Origin: an uncultured Mycoplasmatales bacterium
GTDB lineage: Bacteria > Bacillota_I > Bacilli_A > UBA3375
Assembly: GCA_937936465.1 (NCBI GenBank)
Contig: CALDDH010000005.1
Span: 1 to 64,000, forward strand
Length of the DNA stretch: 64,000 nt
Direction: 5' to 3'
Position 1 is the stretch's first letter. Each line of letters begins with the position of its first letter. Of this stretch, positions 9,472 through 17,913 are shown in pieces. The notes under the pieces were generated by a model. The model did no database searches. It had not been told where the DNA came from and saw nothing but the letters and a program-made list of their open reading frames with translations. The position numbers and the translations under genes were made by a program.

Positions 9472-10634
9472 AAAATATAACGATTTTAGGGTTAGGATAT
9501 ATTGGTTTGCCAACAGCACTATTTTTTTCTAAGTCAGGATTTAATGTTTGTGCGGTAGATATAAATGAAAAAATAGTTGATCAATTAAATGATGGAAAGA
9601 TAACTTTCAAAGAAGATGGATTAGAAGAATTGTTTTTGAGTACATACAACAACATTGATTTTAATACAAAACCAAAAGAGGCTAATTTATTTATAATTAC
9701 TGTTCCAACACCATTTTTAAAAAATAAAACAATTGATGAAAAATATATAAACAAAGCATTTTTAGACATTAGTAGTTTATTAAAAAAAGGTGATTCAATT
9801 GTTTTAGAGTCCACAGTACCACCAATGATAACAGAGAAATTAATTGAAAAAGTTGGGATGTTAGGTTTTAAAGTTGGAGAAGAGATATATATAGGACATG
9901 TACCAGAAACAATAATACCTGGTAATATGATTAATGAATTTAAAACAAACAGAAGATTAATTGGTGGAGCCACAAAAAAATGCTCAGAAGTTGTAAGTGA
10001 ATTTTATGAGCAAGTTGTAAAAGGAGATATAATTAAAACAGACTTGCGAACTGCTGAATTTGTTAAAGTTATTGAAAATACGTATCGTGATGTAAACATA
10101 GCACTGGCAAATCAATTAATGCATTTATCTGATGAAATGGAAATAGATATATATGAAGCAATTAAAATTGCAAATATGCACCCTAGAGTAAATATCCATA
10201 ACCCAGGACCAGGAGTAGGAGGGCATTGTATTTCTGTTGACCCATGGTTTTTAGTTGGAATATTTAAAGAAAAAGCAAACCTAATTGAAATGGCAAGAAA
10301 TATAAATGATAATCAACCTCAATATATATATGATAAATTAATAAAAAAACATCAAATTAAAAATAAAAAAATAGGTGTATATGGGTTGTCATATAAACCA
10401 AATATAGATGACTTTAGAGAAAGTCCCTCATTCACATTTATTGATATTTTGAAAAAAAATAATAATCAATATATATCATATGATCCAGGAACAATGAGCT
10501 TGGTAGAGACAAACCAGACATTGTCATTTGAAAAATTTATTCAAGAATCAGATTTGATAATTATATATGTAAATCATGACCATCTAAAAGAAAATATGAA
10601 ACTGATTATTGATAAGCAAATGTTTAAAATATAA
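9468..10634 (+). CDS. wecC: UDP-N-acetyl-D-mannosamine dehydrogenase
   Basis: The enzyme oxidises UDP-ManNAc to UDP-ManNAcA with NAD. It has an N-terminal Rossmann motif GLGYIGLPTALFF, a central domain with LVESTVPP-like and ENTYRDVNIALANQ segments, and the catalytic cysteine in GGHCISVDPWFL. The C-terminal UDP-binding domain begins near KKIGVYGLSYKPN. At 388 residues it is slightly shorter than usual. It overlaps wecB by 4 bp. The pairing with wecB makes ManNAc the likely substrate rather than glucose. Some sequence-similar enzymes act on other UDP-sugars. Confidence 0.9.
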   Translation: MKNITILGLGYIGLPTALFFSKSGFNVCAVDINEKIVDQLNDGKITFKEDGLEELFLSTYNNIDFNTKPKEANLFIITVPTPFLKNKTIDEKYINKAFLDISSLLKKGDSIVLESTVPPMITEKLIEKVGMLGFKVGEEIYIGHVPETIIPGNMINEFKTNRRLIGGATKKCSEVVSEFYEQVVKGDIIKTDLRTAEFVKVIENTYRDVNIALANQLMHLSDEMEIDIYEAIKIANMHPRVNIHNPGPGVGGHCISVDPWFLVGIFKEKANLIEMARNINDNQPQYIYDKLIKKHQIKNKKIGVYGLSYKPNIDDFRESPSFTFIDILKKNNNQYISYDPGTMSLVETNQTLSFEKFIQESDLIIIYVNHDHLKENMKLIIDKQMFKI

Positions 10635-10638
10635 ATAA

Positions 10639-10667
10639 TTGACAAATCACCATAAAAGTATTATAAT
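10639..10667 (+). promoter_or_regulatory. Consensus sigma-A promoter of tRNA-Leu
   Basis: A perfect TTGACA at 10639-10644 and a perfect TATAAT at 10662-10667 are separated by 17 bp. They lie just after the wecC stop and 11 bases upstream of the tRNA. Confidence 0.95.
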
Positions 10668-10678
10668 TTATATGGTTT

Positions 10679-10763
10679 GCGGATGTGGCGGAACTGGCAG
10701 ACGCGCTAGACTTAGGATCTAGTACCGTGAGGTGTGGGGGTTCGATTCCCTTCATCCGTACCA
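10679..10763 (+). tRNA. tRNA-Leu (UAG)
   Basis: The acceptor stem GCGGATG pairs with CATCCGT. The anticodon loop CTTAGGA carries TAG and sits on a CTAGA/TCTAG stem. A long variable arm is present, as expected for a class II tRNA. The T-arm contains GGTTCGATTCC, and the CCA end is encoded at 10761-10763. The 85 nt length fits leucine. Confidence 0.97.
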
Positions 10764-10765
10764 AT

Positions 10766-10812
10766 AAAAAGAATATTTAAATTAATATTAAATAATTTAA
10801 ATATTCTTTTTT
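10766..10812 (+). terminator. Terminator after tRNA-Leu
   Basis: A perfect 13 bp stem (10771-10783 with 10794-10806) is followed by T6. A-rich sequence upstream makes it potentially active in both directions. Confidence 0.9.
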
Positions 10813-10842
10813 ATATTATATGAAATTGTGAGGGGTTATAAA

Positions 10843-10935
10843 ATGTTTGTATTAATATTTATTATAATTGTAATGATATTTCCAATTAACCATTTTCTTG
10901 TCATCAACAGAAATAAGAAAAAACTAAAACTTTAA
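10843..10935 (+). CDS. Small single-pass membrane peptide (30 aa), hypothetical
   Basis: ATG 10843 follows the strong ribosome binding site GAGGGG by 8 bases. The peptide is a hydrophobic helix (MFVLIFIIIVMIFPI) followed by a basic tail rich in Lys and Arg. This layout is shared by many small membrane regulators and type I toxins. There is no visible antitoxin RNA, and no family is recognised. Only the start signal and the amphiphilic design support it. Confidence 0.4.
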   Translation: MFVLIFIIIVMIFPINHFLVINRNKKKLKL

Positions 10936-11466
10936 ATGATCAGCAAAAACAAGAAATAATTTTGGATCAACATTTCTTCTTATTCTTTTAGCCACAATAA
11001 ATTCCTTCATGTATAATTTTATTTTATCACTACACAAAAATAACTGCATAAGGTTTTTAACTTAAACAGTTTACTGTGCATTCCCTAGGTTATTTTGGAA
11101 TTAGATTTAGTTTATCAATTCAAATCATCTATTCTTTTGTTAGGTCGATTATATTCGTAATCTTATTTATTATGTCGGGTTACGCTTTACGTATTCTTGA
11201 TATAATTTCAATGATATTAATCTTTTACTTTATTGTTTCAGTTATTAGATTATTTATTTTAATAATTAAATTACTATTAAATATTCCAAATATTACAAGA
11301 CAATGGGATATTTATTCAAATTACTTTCTGATTAAACAATTAATTAAGTGAATAAGCATTTAAAAAAGATTTATTTACATATATTCTTGACTAAAATTAA
11401 GTATTATTGATTTGTTCATATATGTATAATTGAACTAACAAAATGTACACATTAGATAATAATTGC
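10936..11466. other. Low-information region with possible membrane-protein remnant
   Basis: This stretch of about 530 bases holds no confident gene. On the plus strand 11076-11351 is open from a GTG for 91 codons and encodes three hydrophobic segments, but it has no ribosome binding site and may be the tail of a decayed membrane protein. On the minus strand 10924-11010 is open for 28 codons (starting MKEFIVAKRIRRN), also without a start signal. I regard both as relics. Confidence 0.35.
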
Positions 11467-11500
11467 TATAATGTTAGTATATTAAATGTTTAATATACTA
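11444..11500 (+). promoter_or_regulatory. msrA-gpx promoter with overlapping palindromic operator
   Basis: TGTACA at 11444-11449 and TATAAT at 11467-11472 are 17 bp apart. Starting 3 bp after the -10 box is a perfect inverted repeat: 12-bp arms (11475-11486, TAGTATATTAAA, and 11489-11500) around a 2-base centre. The position over the transcription start is ideal for a repressor. The downstream genes repair or detoxify peroxide damage, so a redox-responsive repressor is a natural guess. The sequence is not a typical PerR box. Confidence 0.7.
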
Positions 11501-11522
11501 TTGAAAATAAAAAGGGGTTATA

Positions 11523-12023
11523 ATGAAAGTAATATATTTTGCAGGAGGTTGTTTTTGGGGAGTTGAGAAATATTTTCAACTAATTGATGATCACATTCAA
11601 ACTAAAGTTGGATATATTCAATCATCACACGTGAATCCAACATATAATCAAATAGTAAACTCTGAAGTTGAGGCAATTGAGGCAGTTAAGATAACTTATG
11701 ATCCAGAAAAAATTGGCTTAAATAATTTGCTTGATTACTTGTTTTTAATAATTGATCCAACCCTTAAGTTTCAACAAGGTAATGATATTGGTTATCAATA
11801 TCAAACTGGGGTCTTTTTTGAAAATATTGAAGATCAAGTTGTGATTGATGATTATTTAAATAAAATTAAAGGTAAATATGATCAATTTCATTTTCTAAAC
11901 CAAAAGCTTGATAATTTTTATTTAGCTGAAGATGAGCATCAAAACTATTTAATTAAAGATCCGACTGGATATTGTCATATTGATTTTTCAATAATGAGTA
12001 AAATAAAAAATAATCATAAATGA
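11523..12023 (+). CDS. msrA: Peptide methionine sulfoxide reductase A
   Basis: The enzyme reduces methionine-S-sulfoxide in proteins and as free amino acid. The catalytic cysteine lies in the diagnostic GGCFWG motif at residues 8-13. Further family features are VGYIQSS, EAIEAVKITYDPE, DPT and the GYQYQTGVFF segment. The 166 residues are typical for a single-domain MsrA; no MsrB domain is fused. The start is ATG 11523 behind AAAGGGG. It is followed after 25 bp by the peroxidase gene, forming an oxidative-damage operon. Confidence 0.95.
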   Translation: MKVIYFAGGCFWGVEKYFQLIDDHIQTKVGYIQSSHVNPTYNQIVNSEVEAIEAVKITYDPEKIGLNNLLDYLFLIIDPTLKFQQGNDIGYQYQTGVFFENIEDQVVIDDYLNKIKGKYDQFHFLNQKLDNFYLAEDEHQNYLIKDPTGYCHIDFSIMSKIKNNHK

Positions 12024-12048
12024 GTATTTAAATTAAAAAAGGGGAAAT

Positions 12049-12525
12049 ATGAATATAGTAGATATTAAGTTTTTAAATAGAAGTAAAAAAGCTGTTAGTT
12101 TAAATGATTTTGAAGGTAATGTTTTTCTAATTGTAAATACTGCATCTAAATGTGGTTTTACACCACATTTTGAAGGGTTAGAAGAGTTACATCAAAACTA
12201 CCATGATAAAGGATTACAAATCATTGGTTTTCCGTGTGCGCAGTTTAATAATCAAGACTTTAATGATGCAAATGAGTCAGCCGAATATTGTAAATTAAAT
12301 TATGGTGTTACTTTTCCAATTATGGACAAGATAGATGTCAATGGTAGCAAACAAGCTGAATTGTTTCGTGAACTTAAAAGTCAGCAAAAAGGAATATTTG
12401 GTAGTAAAAAAATTAAATGGAATTTCACTAAATTTTTAATTGTTGATGGAAAAGTAATTAAGCGTTATTCTTCAAAAGTTAAACCAGCAGACATCGAAGA
12501 AGATTTACTTAACTATTTAAAATAA
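12049..12525 (+). CDS. gpx: Glutathione-peroxidase-family thiol peroxidase
   Basis: The protein reduces hydroperoxides, and in bacteria of this type probably uses thioredoxin. Key segments are NTASKCGFTPHFEGL with the peroxidatic Cys, GFPCAQFNNQDF with the second Cys and the conserved Gln, and WNFTKFLI with the conserved Trp and Asn. It is a Cys-type, not a selenocysteine, enzyme. The 158 residues match the family. The ribosome binding site GGGG lies 6 bases before ATG 12049. It is co-transcribed with msrA. Confidence 0.93.
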   Translation: MNIVDIKFLNRSKKAVSLNDFEGNVFLIVNTASKCGFTPHFEGLEELHQNYHDKGLQIIGFPCAQFNNQDFNDANESAEYCKLNYGVTFPIMDKIDVNGSKQAELFRELKSQQKGIFGSKKIKWNFTKFLIVDGKVIKRYSSKVKPADIEEDLLNYLK

Positions 12526-12603
12526 ATATACAAATTTAAAAGTTTGAAAATTTAAAGTTTTAGATTAAATTAAATATGGATAGAAACTTAAATTAGAAAA
12601 TGT

Positions 12604-12609
12604 TATAAT
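12604..12609 (+). promoter_or_regulatory. Probable -10 box for the TagF-like gene pair
   Basis: TATAAT lies 35 bases upstream of ATG 12644. The -35 candidate at 17 bp is weak (TAGAAA). Confidence 0.45.
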
Positions 12610-12643
12610 AATAGTATAAAAGATATTGAGGAGAATTAATTAG

Positions 12644-15442
12644 ATGGCTAATAAATTACTAACTATTGGTATTACCACATATGATAATAGTCAATATATT
12701 AATCAGTTATTAAATATAATCAACCACCAAATAAAAATTGATCAAAATCTTTTGAATTTGGTGGATTTTTCTCTATATGATGATTTAAGTAGTGATAGTA
12801 GTTTTTTAAATAAGTTGCCGACTTATTTTAATGTATATCAAGCAAAAGTTAATAGTGGCTCGCCATCAGTTGGAAGAAATCATATTATAAATCAAGCAAA
12901 CAGTCAGTATATTTTATTTATTGATGGAGATGATATGTTGTTGAGTAATATTAACTTAATATTAGATAAGCTACTTAATAATCAACATGATCTAATAGTT
13001 ACGCCAGTCAAGATGATTAATAGTAATACTATTATGCCATCACCATTTTTATATAATGACAAATTATTTAATTCAAATAGTAGTCAAGATCTAATTGAAA
13101 AAATTTGTGTTCATCAAACAGGTATTTGGAGTATTTATAAATTAAGTTTCTTAAAAGAGCATAATATACAATATAGAGCAGATATTAGATATGAAGATAA
13201 TTATTTTCTATATAGTATCTTATTAAATAACCCACAAATACAAGCTCTAAATCTTAATTACTATGGTTGGAGACAACATCAGCAAAGTTTTAGTAATTCA
13301 AGCTTTTCTTTTGATAGTAGAGTTGAATTGTTTAAAGAAACATTAAAGCTTCTTAAGTTACATCCAGAACATAAATTATCGCCTTATATATTGTTTTCAA
13401 TTTATAACCAAACATATTCTAATTTACTAATTAATCACTTTAAATTATCTAATAAAGAGATTAAATTAAATTACCATAAATTAAAAGAACTTGAAAAAAA
13501 CAATCAAAAGTTAATAAAAGGTTTAAAAGCAAGGTCAAATAAACAAGTTACTGCCTTTTATTTTGATAAAACTAAAGATAATATATTTAATAATTACTCA
13601 TTTTTTAAACTATTTAAATTATATAAACAAGTTAAAGAAAATAAGTCTAAAATTGATTTGTTTCTTTTAAAAGTTGTTATTTACTTTCCACATAATAAAC
13701 GTGAGAAAAAAAGTAATAAAAAAAGTTTATACAATCAAGATAGATATATTAATTTATACAGCGATGGCTTTTTAAAGCACTTTAAATATTTTAATAAGTT
13801 ACCAAAATTTTTAAAAGAAGCAATTATTTATCAAATTGAGTGGAATCTAAAAGAGTTAAAAGAAAGTAAGCTTATTTTAAAGCCAGAACAAAGACTTAAA
13901 AGAGAACTTGATTTACAAGTCTTATTTAAACAAATTGACTTCAGTTATATAGCGAGTCATCCACAATGTTTTAATGATACTTATCAAATAGGGATCAATA
14001 ATAAATATTATAATTTAAAAAATGATTTAAAAGCTAAAATTACATATGTTCAAGAAACAGAATTTTATTATAAGTTTTTACTAATTGATAGTGATGATAT
14101 TTATAATGAAAATCAAGTAGCTAATATTAATTCAAATATTTCAGATGATCTAAATAATAATCAAGTAAATAATTGGGATATTTATTTAGATGATGTAAAG
14201 TATCAAGTGAGTGATTTAGATAACCGTTTTAAACAAATCAATTTAAATCATAAAGCATTTGTTAATTATCGTTATATTAAGATTGAGAAGAAATATCAAA
14301 GTATAATAATTGAGCATAATAAAATAAATCAATTAATTCCTTTTAATTACGAATATCAAGATAAGGAATTTAATCAAGCAAGTTCAATTATTTTATTTGA
14401 CCGAGAGAATAAAGCTGATGATAATGCTGAAGTCTTTTATAACTGGATGAAAGCTAATCACCCACAATATAATAATATATATTATGCAATTAGAAAAGAA
14501 AGTAGCGATTATATAAGGTTAAAAAAAGAAGGATTTAAGTTAGTTGATTATGGAAGTAAGGAATTTGATAAATTATATCTTAACAGTGACTTTATAATTA
14601 GTAGTGGGTTAGATGAAAGTTTAATATCTGATTATAAGAAACTAAGATTAACTACTAAATCAAAGGCCAAATTTATCTTTTTACAACACGGTGTGATCAC
14701 CGATGACTTAAGTGAATTGTTAAGGAATAAGTTAATTGATAAAATAATTGTAACAGCGAACATTGAATATGATAACTTAGTTAATAAATATCATTTTTTT
14801 AAAGAAGAAGTTATGCTAACAGGTCTTCCACGATTTGATAAATTATATGATAATTCAAAGAAAGAAATATTACTGCAATTAACTTGGAGAAATTTATATC
14901 ATAATTATAATAGTAGCGAGATTAATAAAACAAATTATATTCAAAAGATTAAAAGGATATTGAGTGATCCAACCTTAATTAATAAATTAAAATCAAGTGG
15001 ATACATTATTAAATATATTGCACATCCACAAATGAATCAACATCTTGATTTATTTAAAAGTTATGATAATGAAAATATTGAAATTTTAAATGTTAATAAT
15101 ATAAGTTATCGTGATCAATTTGCAGCTGCTAAATTATTAGTTACAGATTACTCTTCGGTGTTTGCTGATTTTAGTTATTTAAAAAAACCAGTTATTTATT
15201 ATCAAGATGATTTAGATGATTTTTATAGGTCGCATACTTATGGTCAAGAGATAAATTATCAAAAAGGTGGACTTGGACCAGTTACCCAAAACCATCAAGA
15301 TTTAATTAATCAAATAATTGAGTATATTGACAATGAGTGTCAGGTAGAAGATAAATATATTAAGAGAATAGATAAGTTCTTTAAATACAATGATCAAAAT
15401 AACTGTCAAAGACTCTATGATCGTTTAAAAGAAGACTATTAA
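12644..15442 (+). CDS. GT2-TagF bifunctional wall-polymer polymerase
   Basis: The 932-residue protein is a paralogue of the gene at 321. The N-terminal GT2 domain shows LTIGITTY, DGDD at 94-97, VHQTGIWSIY, RYEDN and YYGWRQH. A long middle region (about 300-570) includes a beta-rich segment. The C-terminal TagF-type glycerophosphotransferase domain starts near 585 (LFDRENKADDNAEVF) and carries LQHGVITDD near 680, LTGLPRFDKL, AHP and TDYSSVFADF near 835. Together these suggest transfer of a sugar and of a polyol phosphate by one polypeptide. The start has GAGGAG 10 bases upstream. A related gene follows after 12 bp. Confidence 0.88.
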   Translation: MANKLLTIGITTYDNSQYINQLLNIINHQIKIDQNLLNLVDFSLYDDLSSDSSFLNKLPTYFNVYQAKVNSGSPSVGRNHIINQANSQYILFIDGDDMLLSNINLILDKLLNNQHDLIVTPVKMINSNTIMPSPFLYNDKLFNSNSSQDLIEKICVHQTGIWSIYKLSFLKEHNIQYRADIRYEDNYFLYSILLNNPQIQALNLNYYGWRQHQQSFSNSSFSFDSRVELFKETLKLLKLHPEHKLSPYILFSIYNQTYSNLLINHFKLSNKEIKLNYHKLKELEKNNQKLIKGLKARSNKQVTAFYFDKTKDNIFNNYSFFKLFKLYKQVKENKSKIDLFLLKVVIYFPHNKREKKSNKKSLYNQDRYINLYSDGFLKHFKYFNKLPKFLKEAIIYQIEWNLKELKESKLILKPEQRLKRELDLQVLFKQIDFSYIASHPQCFNDTYQIGINNKYYNLKNDLKAKITYVQETEFYYKFLLIDSDDIYNENQVANINSNISDDLNNNQVNNWDIYLDDVKYQVSDLDNRFKQINLNHKAFVNYRYIKIEKKYQSIIIEHNKINQLIPFNYEYQDKEFNQASSIILFDRENKADDNAEVFYNWMKANHPQYNNIYYAIRKESSDYIRLKKEGFKLVDYGSKEFDKLYLNSDFIISSGLDESLISDYKKLRLTTKSKAKFIFLQHGVITDDLSELLRNKLIDKIIVTANIEYDNLVNKYHFFKEEVMLTGLPRFDKLYDNSKKEILLQLTWRNLYHNYNSSEINKTNYIQKIKRILSDPTLINKLKSSGYIIKYIAHPQMNQHLDLFKSYDNENIEILNVNNISYRDQFAAAKLLVTDYSSVFADFSYLKKPVIYYQDDLDDFYRSHTYGQEINYQKGGLGPVTQNHQDLINQIIEYIDNECQVEDKYIKRIDKFFKYNDQNNCQRLYDRLKEDY

Positions 15443-15454
15443 GCAAAGGAAATT

Positions 15455-17902
15455 ATGAATAAGATATTGAACGTAATTGAAAAAATAAAAATGGCTTTAA
15501 AATTAATTAGTTTTAAGCATCCAATCAGAAACATTAAAAAAATAACTAGAGAAGTTATTTACAATCTATTTAAATCAAAAACTTCAACATTCACAATAAT
15601 AACTGAAATTAAAGATATTGAAGTAACGCATATTAATAAATACTTTAATACAATAATAAATAATAATTATCAACTTGATAAAGTTGAAATTATTTTATAT
15701 GGAGAAATAAGTAATCAAGAAATTGAAAGAGAAATTAATGAGTGGATAGTTGAATATCCAAAGATTATTAAGCTAATAAAAGACAGTGATATAAATAAAG
15801 CAGTCCAAGTAAGTCAAAATAACTGGATAACTTTTATTAAATTTAATGATTTTATTGACTTTAATTATTTTAAGCAAATAGATAAAGCAATATATGTTAG
15901 TAAAGGACAACCATTAGTATGTGCAAAGCCAATTACTTATAATGAATTAAATCAAACTTTCATTAATGACAATCCTTTTGCTAGTAAATACAAAACATTT
16001 TTCTCAACTATTAAAAGAGATTTAACCAAAGAACAAATGTCTTTTGAAAGAGAAACAAAGTTAGCTTTTTTCAATAGAGCTATTTTAAATCAAAAAAAAA
16101 TTGAATTTACAAATCAAACAACTGACTTTAAAGAGCAAACTTTTATTTGGCAATATTTAAAGCAAATAGATAATTATAATATTACATACGTTAGGTCAGC
16201 CAAATATTATGCACGTAAACAAAATCAAATCAATAATGATTTAGATCCAAGTTTCTATACAAGGGGTTTAAACTATTATTTAGACCTTCTAGTCTTATCA
16301 AGTGATTACAAGCTAGAGATTAAAGAGACAATAATTAATGCAATTATTTATGATTTAATTCGTAATATTAAGAATTTAGAATGGAAACAAGTTGATCTAA
16401 TAAACGATCAAAGAATTATTCGTGAAGATTATTTAAGTCAAATATTTAAGCTAATACCCTTTGAAAATATAATCAAAAGAAAAAAACAATGTTCAAGAAA
16501 TTATCAAATTGGAATTAACAAAAGGTATTATAGTAATTTAGGTGAAATAAATAATAAAATAAAATATATTCAAGAAACAAAAGACTATTATAAGTATTTA
16601 CTAATTGATTCAGAGGACAATTGGGAATTTTACTTAGATAATCAAAAATATCAAGTGAGTGACTTAGAAAATAGAATACAATATACTTATATAAATGATC
16701 AAGTTTTTACAAATAGAAGATATATAAAAATATATAAGAAATACACTGATGTCAGATTTGAGTATTTAGGAGTTAAACAAGAATTGCCAATTGTAAATTT
16801 TAAATATCAAGATAAAGAGTTTAATCAAGATAGTATTATTCTCTTATTTGATCGTGAAAATAAAGCTGATGATAATGCTGAAGTCTTTTACGAGTGGATG
16901 CAAGCAAAACACCCAGAATATGAGCGAGTGTATTATGTTCTTAGTAAAGATAGTATTGATTGGAAAAGACTAGATGCTAAAGGTTATAAACTTGTAGATT
17001 ATGGTAGTAAAAACTTTGAAAAGTTATATCAACAAGCTGATTTCTTACTTAGTAGTTCACTTCATGCATCTTTAATATCAAATTATAAACAAATGAGATA
17101 TAATGGCAAAAAAAGAAAAGCACATTCTAAGTTTGTTTTCTTACAGCATGGAATTATTTTAAATGACATGTCTAAATGGTTTGGAAATCGTAAGATTGAT
17201 CAAATGGTTGTAACTGCAAACCCAGAATATCATAATTTAGTTAATAAATATACTTTTTTTGATGATCAAATAATACATAGTGGATTACCAAGGTATGATA
17301 AATTGTATACTAATCCACAAAAAGAAATATTACTTCAATTAACATGGCGAAAAGAATTACAGGAAATGACAACTGAAGAAATAAGCAAAAGTGATTATAT
17401 TAAAAAAATTAAAAATATACTAAAAGATTCCGGTTTATTATCTAAATTAAAAGAATATGGTTATATTTTGAAGTATATACCACATCCAGAAATTAATCCT
17501 CATATATCTTTATTTAAAGAAAATGAAAATGAATATATACAAGCTATAGATGCAACTAAAATTATTTATCGAGATCAGTTTGCAAGGGCAAATTTAATGA
17601 TAACCGATTATTCATCTGTATTTACCGATTTTTGTTATTTAAAAAAACCAGTAATTTATTATCAAGATGATTATACTGAATTTTACAAAGCCCATATATA
17701 TGGTCCTGAAGTAAATTATAAGAGTGCAGGATTAGGACCAGTTCAAGAAAATCATCAAGATTTAATTAATAAGATAATTGAATACATTGATAATGACTGC
17801 CAGATGGAAGAGAAATATATTCAAAGAGTAAATCAGTTTTTTAAATATAATGATCAAAATAATTGTCAAAGGTTATATGATCGTTTAAGAGCAGATTATT
17901 AG
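15455..17902 (+). CDS. TagF-like polyol-phosphate transferase with degenerate GT2 domain
   Basis: The protein has 815 residues. The C-terminal half is closely related to the preceding gene, with long stretches nearly identical in DNA. It carries LFDRENKADDNAEVFYEWM near 466, LQHGIILNDMS near 563, SGLPRYDKL and TDYSSVFTDFCYLKKP near 717, the expected signature of the CDP-glycerol glycerophosphotransferase family. The N-terminal ~250 residues can be read as a GT2-like fold, but they lack the DGDD motif and the ITTY opening. That module may be inactive or have become a binding domain. The gene lies in the same operon as its paralogue and arose by tandem duplication. Confidence 0.85.
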   Translation: MNKILNVIEKIKMALKLISFKHPIRNIKKITREVIYNLFKSKTSTFTIITEIKDIEVTHINKYFNTIINNNYQLDKVEIILYGEISNQEIEREINEWIVEYPKIIKLIKDSDINKAVQVSQNNWITFIKFNDFIDFNYFKQIDKAIYVSKGQPLVCAKPITYNELNQTFINDNPFASKYKTFFSTIKRDLTKEQMSFERETKLAFFNRAILNQKKIEFTNQTTDFKEQTFIWQYLKQIDNYNITYVRSAKYYARKQNQINNDLDPSFYTRGLNYYLDLLVLSSDYKLEIKETIINAIIYDLIRNIKNLEWKQVDLINDQRIIREDYLSQIFKLIPFENIIKRKKQCSRNYQIGINKRYYSNLGEINNKIKYIQETKDYYKYLLIDSEDNWEFYLDNQKYQVSDLENRIQYTYINDQVFTNRRYIKIYKKYTDVRFEYLGVKQELPIVNFKYQDKEFNQDSIILLFDRENKADDNAEVFYEWMQAKHPEYERVYYVLSKDSIDWKRLDAKGYKLVDYGSKNFEKLYQQADFLLSSSLHASLISNYKQMRYNGKKRKAHSKFVFLQHGIILNDMSKWFGNRKIDQMVVTANPEYHNLVNKYTFFDDQIIHSGLPRYDKLYTNPQKEILLQLTWRKELQEMTTEEISKSDYIKKIKNILKDSGLLSKLKEYGYILKYIPHPEINPHISLFKENENEYIQAIDATKIIYRDQFARANLMITDYSSVFTDFCYLKKPVIYYQDDYTEFYKAHIYGPEVNYKSAGLGPVQENHQDLINKIIEYIDNDCQMEEKYIQRVNQFFKYNDQNNCQRLYDRLRADY

Positions 17903-17913
17903 AAAGGGCTTAT

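Noticed and set aside
9581-9973. 130-codon minus-strand ORF inside wecC
   Set aside because: It is antisense to a clearly conserved dehydrogenase, with no start signal.
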